Source: Nonomuraea terrae
GTDB taxonomy: Bacteria > Actinomycetota > Actinomycetes > Streptosporangiales > Streptosporangiaceae
DNA: 64,000 nt
Assembly (NCBI RefSeq): GCF_004348995.1
Contig: NZ_SMKQ01000009.1
Coordinates: 33,206-97,205 of the forward strand
Direction: 5' to 3'
Shown piece by piece: positions 18,979-28,976 of this stretch; position 1 is the first letter of the stretch, and every line of letters starts with the position of its first letter. The position numbers and the translations under genes are program-made. Under the pieces are notes generated by a model. That model searched no databases, was not told the DNA's origin, and worked only from the letters and a program-made list of their open reading frames with translations.

Positions 18979-21231
18979 CTAAATCAGGTCGAGGGGGTCG
19001 ACACTCACCCTCACGACATCAGGCGTCTTGCGCGCCGCACGCACCCCGCTGGCCCCTTTGAGCGCGGCGGCCAGGGCTGCGCCGCCCGACCGGCGTATCC
19101 GGATCATGGCGCGTTCCTGCCCGGAGTCGTCCACCGGGACGGGGCCGAGCACCTGCGCCTCGGGCGGGAGGCGTACCTCGTCGAGCATCTGCCGGACCGC
19201 GGCGGGCGCGCCGGTGAGCGTGGCCATCCGCACGGCGGGCGGGAACCCCAGCTCGGCGCGGTCGCCGAGCTCCCGCTCGGCGTGACCGACCGGATCCCAC
19301 CTGATCAGAGCCTGTACGGCGGGCAGCCCGGCGTCGCCGAGCACCACCAGCTCGGCGGCGGGGCGCAGCAGGGCGGCGGCGTTCATCCACCGGCGCACCG
19401 CCTCCTCGCCCGCCCGCAGGTCCGCCCGTCCGAGCAGGGCCCACCCGTCGAGCAGCACGGCCGCCGCGTAACCGCCCTCGGCCACGGGCTCGGCGCCCGG
19501 CGTGGCGACGACGAGCGCGCGGGCGTCGGCAACCGACGCGAGGACGCCGTCGCGCCCGGAGGTGCGCACCGGCACGGACGGGAAGGCCCGCCCCAGCTCC
19601 TCGGCGGTACGGCGGGCGCCGGTGACCACGGCGCGCAGCCGGGGGCTGCCGCAGGACGGGCAGCGCCACGCCGCGTCCACCCGGCCGCACCAGCGGCAGT
19701 AGGGGGCCGTGTGGCCGGCTCTCAGGGCGAGTGGCCCGTGGCAGCGCGGCTCCCCCTCGCCCGAGGGCGGAACCGCGTGGGTCTCCGCCATCATCCCGGC
19801 GGGCGCCTCCGGCCACCCGGCCGCCCTCCCACGCGTGCCGGCCTGGTCCTGGTCGTCCGGCGCCCGCTCCCCCGCGCCGCCCAGCTGGATCGCCCCCGCC
19901 ATCGCCGAGCCGGCGTCCGGAGGCGCGACCTGCCTGGTCGGAGGCAGGACGCAGCGGGCGGGCGTACGGCAGTGGCGGCAGGCCAGGGCGGGCAGGTAGC
20001 CGCGCCTGGGCACCTGCACCAGCACCGGGCCGCGCTCCAGGCCGTGGCGCAGCGCCCGCCAGGCGATGCTGGGCAGCCGGGCCTGCCGTGCGGCCTGATC
20101 CTTGGCCAGCTCGGCGTCCTCTCCCGCGGGGCGTACGCGGGGCGCGAGACTCCTGATCGTCGTACGGGCGGCCACGATGGGCCGGGCCCAGCCGGTCGCG
20201 ACGAGCTGGGTGGCCTCGGCGGTACGCGCGTAGCCGCCGATCAGCATGGCCGCCCCGGCCCGGTGGGCGCGCAGCCCGAGCACCTCGCGGGCGTGCGGGT
20301 AGGGGGCCAGCCGTTCGGCGTGCAGGTCGTCGCCGTCGTCCCAGATGGCCACCAGGCCGAGATCCGCGACGGGGGCGAACATGGCGGTACGGGTGCCGAC
20401 GACGGCGCGTACGTGGCCTCTCAGCACCTTCAGCCACCGCCGGTAGCGCTCGGCCGGGCCGAGGTCGGCGGTGAGCGCAACGTGCCTGCCGGGGCCGAGC
20501 ATCCGGGCGAACGCGACGTCGGCCAGCGCGACGTCCTTGCCGTCGGGCACCACGACGACCGCTCCCCTGCCGCCGTCGAGGGTGGCCAGCACCGCCTCGG
20601 CCAGCTCGGTCGCCCACCCCCTGGCCCCGGGCAGCGCCGACCACACGGCGCGGGGCGCGCGCCCGTCGCGCAACGCCTTCAGGAACGACCGCCCGGCGGC
20701 GTACGCGTCCCACGCGCTCGCCACTGAGGGGCCCGGCTCTGGGGAAGCCTCTTTCGCGGCCGCCGGAGCGGCCTCGGACGGCTCAGGGGCCGGTTCGGCT
20801 TCGGCCTTGGCGTGGCGCGGCGGGATCGCCAGGCGCAGCACGTCGGTGAGCGTGCCCGCGTACCGGTCGGCGACCGCCCTGGCCAGTCCGGCGATCTCCG
20901 GGGTGAGCACCCGCTCCGGGGAGACCACACGTTCCAGCGGGGTCAGTTTGCCCTCGTGGTCGCTCGCGCCGACACGTTCGAGCAGGAACCCGTCGACGAG
21001 CTTGCCCGCGAACCGCAGCCGCACCCGCACCCCGGGCTCGGCGGTCTCGTGCAGGGTGGCGGGCACCAGGTAGTCGAAGGGCCGGTCGAGGTGCGGGAGC
21101 GGGCTGTCGACCACGACCCTGGCCACGGGCCGCTCGGGCGCGGCGACGGGGGCCCCTCTGGTGTCCTTCGCCGACACCGGGGGCCGCACGGCTTCGAGCG
21201 GCAGGAGGGCGTCGTCGGAGGAGTGGGTCAC
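18979..21231 (-). CDS. priA: Primosomal protein N' (PriA), helicase motifs degenerate
   Basis: A 750-residue protein. The N-terminal DNA-binding part is typical (ARVVVDSPLPHLDRPFDYLVP, GVRVRLRFAGKLVDGF). Zinc-ribbon cysteines are present (CRHCRTPARC, YCRWCGRVDAAWRCPSCG). In place of Walker A there is VVVVPDGKDVALADVAF without GxGKT, and the DEAH box is replaced by VAIWDDGDDLHAERLAPYPHARE. Loss of ATPase motifs is a known feature of actinobacterial PriA, so this is probably a replication-restart scaffold and not a helicase. A low-complexity insertion of about 60 residues follows the first Cys pair. Start GTG 21231; TAGACG lies six bases upstream. Confidence 0.93.
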   Translation of the reverse strand: MTHSSDDALLPLEAVRPPVSAKDTRGAPVAAPERPVARVVVDSPLPHLDRPFDYLVPATLHETAEPGVRVRLRFAGKLVDGFLLERVGASDHEGKLTPLERVVSPERVLTPEIAGLARAVADRYAGTLTDVLRLAIPPRHAKAEAEPAPEPSEAAPAAAKEASPEPGPSVASAWDAYAAGRSFLKALRDGRAPRAVWSALPGARGWATELAEAVLATLDGGRGAVVVVPDGKDVALADVAFARMLGPGRHVALTADLGPAERYRRWLKVLRGHVRAVVGTRTAMFAPVADLGLVAIWDDGDDLHAERLAPYPHAREVLGLRAHRAGAAMLIGGYARTAEATQLVATGWARPIVAARTTIRSLAPRVRPAGEDAELAKDQAARQARLPSIAWRALRHGLERGPVLVQVPRRGYLPALACRHCRTPARCVLPPTRQVAPPDAGSAMAGAIQLGGAGERAPDDQDQAGTRGRAAGWPEAPAGMMAETHAVPPSGEGEPRCHGPLALRAGHTAPYCRWCGRVDAAWRCPSCGSPRLRAVVTGARRTAEELGRAFPSVPVRTSGRDGVLASVADARALVVATPGAEPVAEGGYAAAVLLDGWALLGRADLRAGEEAVRRWMNAAALLRPAAELVVLGDAGLPAVQALIRWDPVGHAERELGDRAELGFPPAVRMATLTGAPAAVRQMLDEVRLPPEAQVLGPVPVDDSGQERAMIRIRRSGGAALAAALKGASGVRAARKTPDVVRVSVDPLDLI

Positions 21232-21301
21232 GCCTAACGTCTACCAGACCCCGCCACCCGCGACGTCCACGCGCACGGCGACCACCTGCGGGAAACACGC
21301 A

Positions 21302-21361
21302 GACCGGTGCCGCGTCGTGGCGAAGCGGCACCGGTCGGGCGAGGCTCCCGCAGGGGGAGCC
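21302..21361 (-). terminator. Two tandem hairpins after metK
   Basis: A perfect 12-bp stem (21302-21313 with 21325-21336, core ACCGGTGCCGC) is followed six bases later by a 7-bp stem GGCTCCC/GGGAGCC (21343-21349 with 21355-21361). They sit directly after the metK stop and before priA. They probably terminate or attenuate transcription, so priA would be less expressed than metK. Confidence 0.7.
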
Positions 21362-21367
21362 GGACGA

Positions 21368-22555
<1,188 letters not shown>

Positions 22556-22683
22556 CTCAGTGGCTCCTCATGCAGCGGCTGCTGACGAATGTTAGGCCCG
22601 GGGCGGATGGGCGTGCTCGGGCCTGGCCGAAGTCTAGCCCTACCGGGCACCGAGTCGCGAAACCGTCCACCTACTGTCTCCTA

Positions 22684-23046
22684 TCACAGTTCGGGCAGCG
22701 GATCCGGCGGGAGACTCTCCGGCGCGAAGATCTCCGCGTCGGCGGCCGAGACCACCGAGGCGTACTCCTCGTCGAACTCGAACACCCGCGAGCCGAGCTC
22801 GATCACCGGCCCGGGCCGGATCGGGCCGAGCCTGGTGTGCCGCGGGAACTCCGCGACCACCGACACCGGCCGATCGGCGCGCAGCGTCCGGGTGGCGAGC
22901 ACGGATATGGCCGAGGCGGTGACGACGACGAGGAAGTTCCCCGAGCCCGCCGGCCCCGCGGAGAAAGCCGGGAAGACGTAGTGGATCTCCCCTTGGTCGC
23001 CGAGCAACGTCCTACAACGATCCCTGACAGCAGAACCCACCGGCAT
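22684..23046 (-). CDS. Small conserved-type hypothetical protein
   Basis: A 120-residue cytosolic protein that I cannot assign to a named family. Alternating strands such as GNFLVVVTASAISVLATRTL and RADRPVSVVAEFPRHTRLGP suggest a small all-beta fold, perhaps PH-like, ending in an acidic helix (EFDEEYASVVSAADAEIF). The start ATG 23046 is fixed by a strong AGGGGGA five bases upstream. It lies between coaBC and metK on the same strand. The longer open frame extending into coaBC is only a shadow of that gene. Confidence 0.75.
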   Translation of the reverse strand: MPVGSAVRDRCRTLLGDQGEIHYVFPAFSAGPAGSGNFLVVVTASAISVLATRTLRADRPVSVVAEFPRHTRLGPIRPGPVIELGSRVFEFDEEYASVVSAADAEIFAPESLPPDPLPEL

Positions 23047-23171
23047 TCCATCCCCCTTTGCCCCAAGTATCCGCAGGCGTACGGGGGTGTCGCAACAGGT
23101 GATCAGGTAACTGCTTATAAACGGATTGCACACTGAATGAGCGGCGTGTCCGTTTATCGATATCGGACGTG

Positions 23172-24383
23172 TCAGGAAAGGCGAGCGGCCACGAGGTCCC
23201 ACACGGCGTCGGCCAGGTCTTCCTTGGGCCCGAACGGCACCTCGACCGGCTCTCCGCCCGCCACCAGCACGGTGGCCGCGTTGTCGGGGGTGCCGAACGC
23301 CAGCCCCTCCCCCACCTGGTTGACCACGAGCAGGTCGCAGCCCTTGCGGGCGAGCTTGGCCTGCCCGTTGGCGAGCACGTCGTCGGTCTCGGCCGCGAAA
23401 CCGACGATCACGCCGGATCCCTCCGCACCGGCCCGCGCGGCCCCTGCCGCGCGGCGCCGCTCGCCCAGTTCGGCGAGGATGTCGGGGTTCTTCGCCAGCC
23501 GGATGGGCTCGGGCTCGCCGTCCGTTTTCTTGATCTTGGAGCCCTGGCGTGTCGCGGGCCGGAAGTCGGCTACCGCGGCGGCCATGACCACCGCGTCGGC
23601 GCCCGCCGAGGCCTCGAGCACCGCGTCGCGCAAGTCCGCGGTCGACTCCACCCGCACGATCTTGGCGCCGGCGGGGTCGGGCAGCGTCACGTTGGCCGCC
23701 ACGAGGGTCACCTCGGCGCCCCGCGCGACGGCCGTGCGGGCGAGGGCGTAGCCCTGCAGGCCGGAGGAACGATTGCCGATGAAGCGCACGGGGTCGATCG
23801 CCTCGCGCGTGCCGCCGGCGGAGACCACGATCCTGCGCCCGGCGAGGTCGAGCGGCCGGCCGCGCAGCACGCGCAGGCAGACCTGGAAGATCTCGGCCGG
23901 GTCGGGCAGCCGCCCGGGGCCGGTGTCGGCGCCGGTGAGGCGCCCCACGGCGGGGTCGATGACGACGGCGCCGCGCTCGCGCAGCGTCGCGACGTTGGCC
24001 CGGGTCGCGGGGTGCTGCCACATCTCGGTGTGCATCGCGGGCGCGAACACCACCGGGCACGTGGCCGTCAGCAGCGTGTTGGTCAGCAGGTCGCCGGCCA
24101 GCCCGTGGGCCGCCCTGGCCAGCACGTCGGCGGTCGCGGGCGCCACGACGACGAGGTCGGCCCCCTTGCCGATCCGCACATGGGGGACCTCGTGAACGTC
24201 GTCCCACACCTCGGCCGAGACGGGGTTGCCCGACAGGGCGGCCCAGGTGGGCGCGCCCACGAACTTGAGGGCCTCGCGGGTCGGGACGACCCGCACCTCG
24301 TGCCCGGATTCGGTGAAGAGCCGCAGCAGCTCACACGCCTTGTACGCGGCGATGCCGCCGCTGACGCCCAGGACGACCTTCAT
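23172..24383 (-). CDS. coaBC: Bifunctional phosphopantothenoylcysteine decarboxylase / phosphopantothenate-cysteine ligase
   Basis: A 403-residue fusion for two steps of coenzyme A synthesis. The N-terminal flavoprotein CoaC domain (MKVVLGVSGGIAAYKACELLR) contains VVAPATADVLARAAHG and the PAMHTEMW catalytic loop (His). The C-terminal CoaB ligase begins about residue 185 (RIVVSAGGTREAIDPVRFIGN) and has KIKKTDGEPEPIRLAKNPDIL with the conserved Lys. It lies nine bases downstream of rpoZ in the gmk-rpoZ-coaBC order shared by most actinomycetes. Confidence 0.97.
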   Translation of the reverse strand: MKVVLGVSGGIAAYKACELLRLFTESGHEVRVVPTREALKFVGAPTWAALSGNPVSAEVWDDVHEVPHVRIGKGADLVVVAPATADVLARAAHGLAGDLLTNTLLTATCPVVFAPAMHTEMWQHPATRANVATLRERGAVVIDPAVGRLTGADTGPGRLPDPAEIFQVCLRVLRGRPLDLAGRRIVVSAGGTREAIDPVRFIGNRSSGLQGYALARTAVARGAEVTLVAANVTLPDPAGAKIVRVESTADLRDAVLEASAGADAVVMAAAVADFRPATRQGSKIKKTDGEPEPIRLAKNPDILAELGERRRAAGAARAGAEGSGVIVGFAAETDDVLANGQAKLARKGCDLLVVNQVGEGLAFGTPDNAATVLVAGGEPVEVPFGPKEDLADAVWDLVAARLS

Positions 24384-24391
24384 CGAAGGGG

Positions 24392-24661
24392 TCAGACCGC
24401 GCCTTCGATGGGCTCGGCGTTGAGCAGCCCCTCGGAGACCTCGCGCAGTGCGATGGACAGCGGCTTCTCCTGAGCGTGCGTCTCGACCAGCGGCCCGACG
24501 TATTCCAGCAGGCCCTCGCCGAGCTGGGAGTAGTAGGCGTTGATCTGGCGGGCGCGCTTGGCACCCATGATCACCAGTGAGTATTTGCTGTCGACGATGT
24601 CGAGCAGCGCGTCGATCGGCGGGTTGGTGATGCCCTCCGCGGCCGGGGTGGTGCCTGCCAC
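24392..24661 (-). CDS. rpoZ: RNA polymerase omega subunit
   Basis: An 89-residue omega subunit that aids assembly of the beta-prime subunit into RNA polymerase. Diagnostic segments: [34 protein letters not shown] and [18 protein letters not shown] start at 24661, five bases after the guanylate kinase stop. Length is typical for actinobacteria. Confidence 0.96.
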   Translation of the reverse strand: MAGTTPAAEGITNPPIDALLDIVDSKYSLVIMGAKRARQINAYYSQLGEGLLEYVGPLVETHAQEKPLSIALREVSEGLLNAEPIEGAV

Positions 24662-24666
24662 GATTG

Positions 24667-25332
24667 TCAGACCTCTCGGTTGGTGGTTGTCGTGACCCCC
24701 TGAGGGTCAGTCATCAAGGCTATCAGCCGGTGACACACGTCTTGGACGCTTGTGTTGACCAAGGTGAGGTCGAATTCGCCCTCGGCGGCCATCTCGATCC
24801 GCCCGGCCTCCAACCGGCGCGCGATGACGTCCTCAGGCTCGGTGCCGCGCCCGCGCAGCCGCTTCTCCAGCTCCTCCCAGCTCGGCGGGGCCAGGAACAC
24901 CAGCAGCGCCTCCGGCATGCTCCTGCGTACCTGCCTGGCGCCCTCGAGGTCGATCTCGAGCAGCGTCGGGACGCCGTCGGCGAGCTTCTTCAGCACCGCC
25001 TCGCGCGGGGTGCCGTAGCGGTTGCCCGCGAACTCCGCCCACTCCAGCAGCTCGCCCGCCTCGACCAGCCGGTCGAACTCCTCGCCGTCGACGAAGAAGT
25101 AGTGGACCCCGTTGACCTCGCCGGGCCGGGGTCTCCTGGTGGTCACCGAGACCGACAGCCACACCTCGGGGTGTGCCCGCCGGAGCTCGGCGACGACCGT
25201 GGACTTGCCGACGCCTGACGGCCCTGACAGGACCGTCAGCCGCCGCTCGCTCAAGGGCAGGAAGTCGTCCTCCGCTCCTGATCCGAGCGCCTCATGGGCA
25301 CTGACGTCGCCGGACCAGGACCTCTCGGTCAC
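24667..25332 (-). CDS. gmk: Guanylate kinase
   Basis: A 221-residue enzyme that phosphorylates GMP to GDP. P-loop [15 protein letters not shown] at about residue 36, GMP-binding [23 protein letters not shown], and [28 protein letters not shown] are all present. The N-terminal 30 residues before the P-loop are slightly longer than average. Start GTG 25332 follows a GGGGGG stretch at a fair distance. Part of the mihF-gmk-rpoZ-coaBC block. Confidence 0.97.
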   Translation of the reverse strand: MTERSWSGDVSAHEALGSGAEDDFLPLSERRLTVLSGPSGVGKSTVVAELRRAHPEVWLSVSVTTRRPRPGEVNGVHYFFVDGEEFDRLVEAGELLEWAEFAGNRYGTPREAVLKKLADGVPTLLEIDLEGARQVRRSMPEALLVFLAPPSWEELEKRLRGRGTEPEDVIARRLEAGRIEMAAEGEFDLTLVNTSVQDVCHRLIALMTDPQGVTTTTNREV

Positions 25333-25375
25333 TTCCTACCCCCCGTTGAACCTGCGCTTTCGTGTGGAACAGAGA

Positions 25376-25699
25376 CTAGCTCTCGTTGCCACCGAACTCG
25401 CGCTCGAGGGCGGCCCGCTGGTTCGCGCCGAGGCCCCGCACGCGGCGGGACTCGGCGATGGCGAGCCGCTCCATGAGCTGCTTGGCGCGGACCTTGCCGA
25501 CGCCAGGGAGCGATTCCAACAAAGCCGACACCTTCATCTTGCCGATGACGTCGTCGGCCTGCCCATCCTTGAGCACCTCAGCCAGAGAAACCGCGCCATG
25601 CTTGAGCCGGTTCTTGACCTCGGCACGCTCTTTACGGGCCTTTGCAGCCTTCTCCAGGGCTGCGGCGCGCTGCTCGGGGGTCAGGGGAGGAAGAGCCAC
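25376..25699 (-). CDS. mihF: Actinobacterial integration host factor
   Basis: A 107-residue nucleoid protein (sIHF/mIHF) that binds and bends DNA and is essential in mycobacteria. The basic N-terminal helix MALPPLTPEQRAAALEKAAK and the helix-two-turn-helix VSALLESLPGVGKVRAKQLMERLAIAESRRVRGLG are diagnostic. Start is GTG 25699 with GAGGTG seven bases upstream. In related genomes it normally lies directly beside pyrF. Here a GH15 gene and a decayed gene have come between them. Confidence 0.96.
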   Translation of the reverse strand: MALPPLTPEQRAAALEKAAKARKERAEVKNRLKHGAVSLAEVLKDGQADDVIGKMKVSALLESLPGVGKVRAKQLMERLAIAESRRVRGLGANQRAALEREFGGNES

Positions 25700-26125
25700 G
25701 CCGGGTCACCTCGAATTTCTGTCGATGTACTCGGACGGGAAGGGAAACTAGCTGGTCATCGCCCCCTAAGCAACGTCAAGAGCGGTTTCTCTCGCGACAA
25801 AATCCACTTCATCACTGTGCGTGATCGTAAAATCACCTTCTGCTGATCAAATCGCCCTCACTTCCCCCTTCGCACGCCGGCTCGCGCCGGCGCCGTGAAG
25901 TGCGACGATGATCGCGCCACTGGCGGCTCCCCATGTCCGAAACCCCGTCCAGACCTGGGCCGAAACCCGATCGAAGATCGCGTGCGACACGCCTCACGGA
26001 TACCTTATGATCTTGTGCGCGGGCCCTTTCCCGGTCTCCGCGGCGCCGCCTCCACGGCGCCGTCGCGATGCCCGGAGAAGACCGCCGTCCCGGCTTCCCG
26101 CGTCACGCTTCGTGACGGCCTCGGG
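25700..26125. other. 426-base gap upstream of mihF
   Basis: No gene is supported. It must contain the mihF promoter; TTGACG occurs on the minus strand at 25774-25779 but I cannot place a convincing -10. A nested inverted repeat lies at 25859-25902: outer CACTTC/GAAGTG and inner 7-bp CGCCGGC/GCCGGCG with loop TCGC. It is a candidate terminator for the GH15-side or mihF-side transcripts. Confidence 0.5.
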
Positions 26126-27883
26126 CTAGCTGAGCGCCTGGGCCGTGTGGATCAGGTGGACGTGTGTGAACGCCTGCGGGAAATTGCCCAGCTGGCGCTC
26201 CCGCACGGGGTCGTACTCCTCGGCGAGCAGGCCCACGTCGTTGGTGAGGCCCAGCAGCCGTTCGAACAGCTCCGTGGCCTCGTCCTTGCGTCCGAGGAGG
26301 GCGAGCGCCTCGGCCAGCCAGAAGCTGCCCGCGAGGAAGGCGCCCTCGGTGCCGGGGAGCCCGTCGATGTCGTTGTGCTCGGAGGTCGGATAGCGCAGCA
26401 GGAGACCGTCCGTCGTCAGCTCGCGCTGGATGGCGTCGACCGTGCCGACGACCCGCGGGTCCTCCGGCGGCAGGAAGCCGACGATCGGGATGAGGAGCAG
26501 CGCCGCGTCAAGCTCGCGCGAGCCGTACGACTGGGTGAACGTGCCGCGCTCGGCGTCGAAGCCCTTGTCGCAGACCTCGGCGTGGATCCGTTGCCGGAAG
26601 GCGCGCCAGCGCTCGACGGGCCCGGTGCGGCCGAACTCCTCGACGGCCCGCACCACATGGTCGGCCGCCGCCCACACCATGACCTTGGAATGGACGAAAT
26701 GCCGCCGCCGGCCGCGGATCTCCCACAGACCCTCGTCGGGCTGGTCCCAGCTGCGCTCGATGAAGTCCATCAGCTTGCGGACGGTGGACCAGGCGTAGCT
26801 GTCGGGCGGCGGCATCCCGTGCTTGCGGGCCCGGTAGATGCAGCCGAGCGCCTGGCCGTAGACGTCGAGCTGGAGCTGGCTGACGGCGTCGTTGCCGATC
26901 CGCACCGGGCGGGAGCCCTCGTAACCGGAAAGCCAGTCCAGCGTCTGCTCCGGGAGCCGCCTCTCGCCCGCCACTCCGTACGTGACCTGGAGGTCCTCAG
27001 GGCGGCCCGCCACGGCGCGGAGCAGCCAGTCCAGCCAGGCACCGGCCTCGCCGACGTATCCGGCCCTGGACAGGGCGTCGAGGGTCATGGCGGCGTCGCG
27101 CAGCCAGCAGTACCGGTAGTCCCAGTTGCGTACGCCGCCGATGTGCTCGGGCAGCGACGTGGTGGGCGCCGCCACGATGCCGCCGGTCGGGCTGTAGGTG
27201 AGCGCCTTGAGCGTGATGAGGGAACGGACCACGGCGCCGCGCCAGGGGCCTGTGGCCTGGCAGTGGGAGACCCATTCCTCCCAGAACATCCTGGTCTTGC
27301 TGAGCTGATCACTGGGATCCATGTGGTCGGGCTTCGGCAGGTGCGAGGGCTGCCACGCGAACACGAACGCCCGGCGTTCCCCCGCGGCGATCGTGAAGGT
27401 GCCGGAATGCCGGTGGCCGTCGCCCCGCAGGGGGACGGGCGCGTGGATCCAGATCGAGTCGGGCCCGCCGACGGCGTGGAGGTGGCCGTCGATGAGACGG
27501 CTCCACGGCACGATCCTGCCGTAGTCGAACCGGATACTGATCTCTACGGACATGTCCACCGTCCCGGACACGCCCTCCACGATCCGCACCAGGTCGGGGT
27601 TGGTGTGCCGGGGAGGCATGAAGTCGATGACCTTGACGGTCCCGGTGGCGGTCTCCCACACGGTCTCGAGGATCAGCGTGTCGTCGACGTACGCGCGCCG
27701 CGTGGCCGTCTCGTGCCCGGCGGGGGCCAGCCGCCAGAACCCGTTGGACGCGTCGCCGAGGAGCTTGGCGAAACACGCGGGCGAGTCGAAGCGGGGAAGA
27801 CAGAGCCAGTCGATCGATCCGTCGCGACCGACGAGGGCCGCCGACCGCGTGTCCCCGATGAGGGCGTAGTCCTCGATCCGCAC
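26126..27883 (-). CDS. Glycoside hydrolase family 15 (glucoamylase/trehalase-like)
   Basis: A 585-residue cytosolic enzyme. The N-terminal beta-sandwich starts RIEDYALIGDTRSAALVG and GSIDWLCLPRFDSPACF. The alpha/alpha barrel carries RNWDYRYCWLRDAAMTLDAL, PTEGAFLAGSFWLAEALALLGR and LLAEEYDPVRERQLGNFPQAFTH, where the catalytic glutamates of GH15 fall. Bacterial GH15 enzymes act on alpha-glucans or trehalose, and the specificity cannot be decided here. GTG 27883 has AGAGGA five bases upstream. It interrupts the usual pyrF-mihF adjacency and so looks inserted. Confidence 0.9.
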   Translation of the reverse strand: MRIEDYALIGDTRSAALVGRDGSIDWLCLPRFDSPACFAKLLGDASNGFWRLAPAGHETATRRAYVDDTLILETVWETATGTVKVIDFMPPRHTNPDLVRIVEGVSGTVDMSVEISIRFDYGRIVPWSRLIDGHLHAVGGPDSIWIHAPVPLRGDGHRHSGTFTIAAGERRAFVFAWQPSHLPKPDHMDPSDQLSKTRMFWEEWVSHCQATGPWRGAVVRSLITLKALTYSPTGGIVAAPTTSLPEHIGGVRNWDYRYCWLRDAAMTLDALSRAGYVGEAGAWLDWLLRAVAGRPEDLQVTYGVAGERRLPEQTLDWLSGYEGSRPVRIGNDAVSQLQLDVYGQALGCIYRARKHGMPPPDSYAWSTVRKLMDFIERSWDQPDEGLWEIRGRRRHFVHSKVMVWAAADHVVRAVEEFGRTGPVERWRAFRQRIHAEVCDKGFDAERGTFTQSYGSRELDAALLLIPIVGFLPPEDPRVVGTVDAIQRELTTDGLLLRYPTSEHNDIDGLPGTEGAFLAGSFWLAEALALLGRKDEATELFERLLGLTNDVGLLAEEYDPVRERQLGNFPQAFTHVHLIHTAQALS

Positions 27884-27918
27884 CTCAATCCTCTACCCCG
27901 CGTCATCGCGGAGCGCCG

Positions 27919-28240
27919 TCACCGGCGCAAAGCCTCGGCCAAACGATCGAATGCCTGGACGGCCCCGTCATGCCGGGTGCGATCCGTGGTGCGTCGACCA
28001 CGCCCTCCGCCGGCAGCATCGGCGTGACGGACTGCGGGCACATGCCGACGCCGGACCGTCGAGCCGGGCCCGTGTCGCGGCCGACGCGGCCGGACAGGGC
28101 GGCGGGCGCGCCGAAGCGGTCCAGGTTCGCGGCGGCGGCCCTGTGGCGCCCCTCCCGTCCTCGCGCGCGATGCCGAGGCCGCCGTAGCGCTCCAGGCCCT
28201 CCTCGGTCCGCTCGACCTGTCCACCTGCTTGGACAGGCGA
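27919..28240 (-). pseudogene. Probable decayed gene remnant
   Basis: Three short coding-like stretches, all high in third-position GC, follow each other on the minus strand in different frames: QVERTEEGLERYGGLGIARED, then NLDRFGAPAALSGRVGRDTG running on into VTPMLPAEGVVDAPRIAPGM, then VQAFDRLAEALRR ending at a TGA (27919-27921). No single frame joins them and no start is evident. This fits a gene broken by frameshifts. The family is not recognised. The evidence is compositional and tentative. Confidence 0.35.
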
Positions 28241-28258
28241 ATATGACTGCGGTGGCGG

Positions 28259-28951
28259 TCAGGAGGCGCGGCGCAGGGAGGCGGCGATGGCCGCCGCGGC
28301 GGCGCCTGGATCGGGGGCGGCGGTGATGGGACGGCCGATGACGAGCAGATCGGCCCCGTCGGCCAGGGCCTGCTCCGGGGTGGCCACCCGCATCTGGTCC
28401 TGCGCGTCGGTCCCCTTGGGACGCACGCCGGGCGTGATGAGCGTGATCCCGTCGCCCACCTCGGCGCGCACCGCCGACACCTCGTTGGGCGAGCACACCA
28501 GCGCCGTGGCGCCCGCCTCGACCGACAGGGCGGACAGGCGGCGTACGGCGTCGTCGGCCGGCCCGGCGATGCCGATACGGCCGAGGTCGGACTCCGACAG
28601 GGAGGTCAGGATGGTCACGGCGGCGATCCGGGTGTGCGGCGCGGCCTCCACCGCGGCCCTGATCATGGCGGGCCCACCGGCGGCGTGCACGGTGAGGATG
28701 GACGGCCGCAGCCGCGCCACCGCCCGGGAGGCCCCGGCGACGGTGTTGGGGATGTCGTGCAGCTTCAGGTCCAGGAAAACGGCGACGCCGCTGGCCCCCC
28801 GCACGGAGGCGATCACGTCGGGGCCGTAGCGCAGGTAGAGCTCCAGCCCCACCTTGACCGTGCTGACGTGCGGTGTGACCAGGGCGGCCCATTGGGCGGC
28901 GGTCTCCAGGTCGGGGGCGTCGAGAGCGACGGCGATGGGTGCGGGGGTCAA
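28259..28951 (-). CDS. pyrF: Orotidine 5'-phosphate decarboxylase
   Basis: A 230-residue enzyme for the last step of UMP synthesis. It has the catalytic FLDLKLHDIPNTVAGA (Asp-x-Lys-x-x-Asp type) and ITPGVRPKGTDAQDQMR, then DLLVIGRPITAAPDPG for phosphate binding. Start is TTG 28951, with AGGAG eight bases upstream. Last gene of the pyr operon, 25 bases after pyrD. Confidence 0.96.
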   Translation of the reverse strand: MTPAPIAVALDAPDLETAAQWAALVTPHVSTVKVGLELYLRYGPDVIASVRGASGVAVFLDLKLHDIPNTVAGASRAVARLRPSILTVHAAGGPAMIRAAVEAAPHTRIAAVTILTSLSESDLGRIGIAGPADDAVRRLSALSVEAGATALVCSPNEVSAVRAEVGDGITLITPGVRPKGTDAQDQMRVATPEQALADGADLLVIGRPITAAPDPGAAAAAIAASLRRAS

Positions 28952-28976
28952 CAGGTGCGCTCCTGGGATTCGGGAG

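Noticed and set aside
22556..22683. Possible SAM riboswitch upstream of metK
   Set aside because: The leader is only about 130 bases and I could not match the conserved core of SAM-I, SAM-II or SAM-IV elements.
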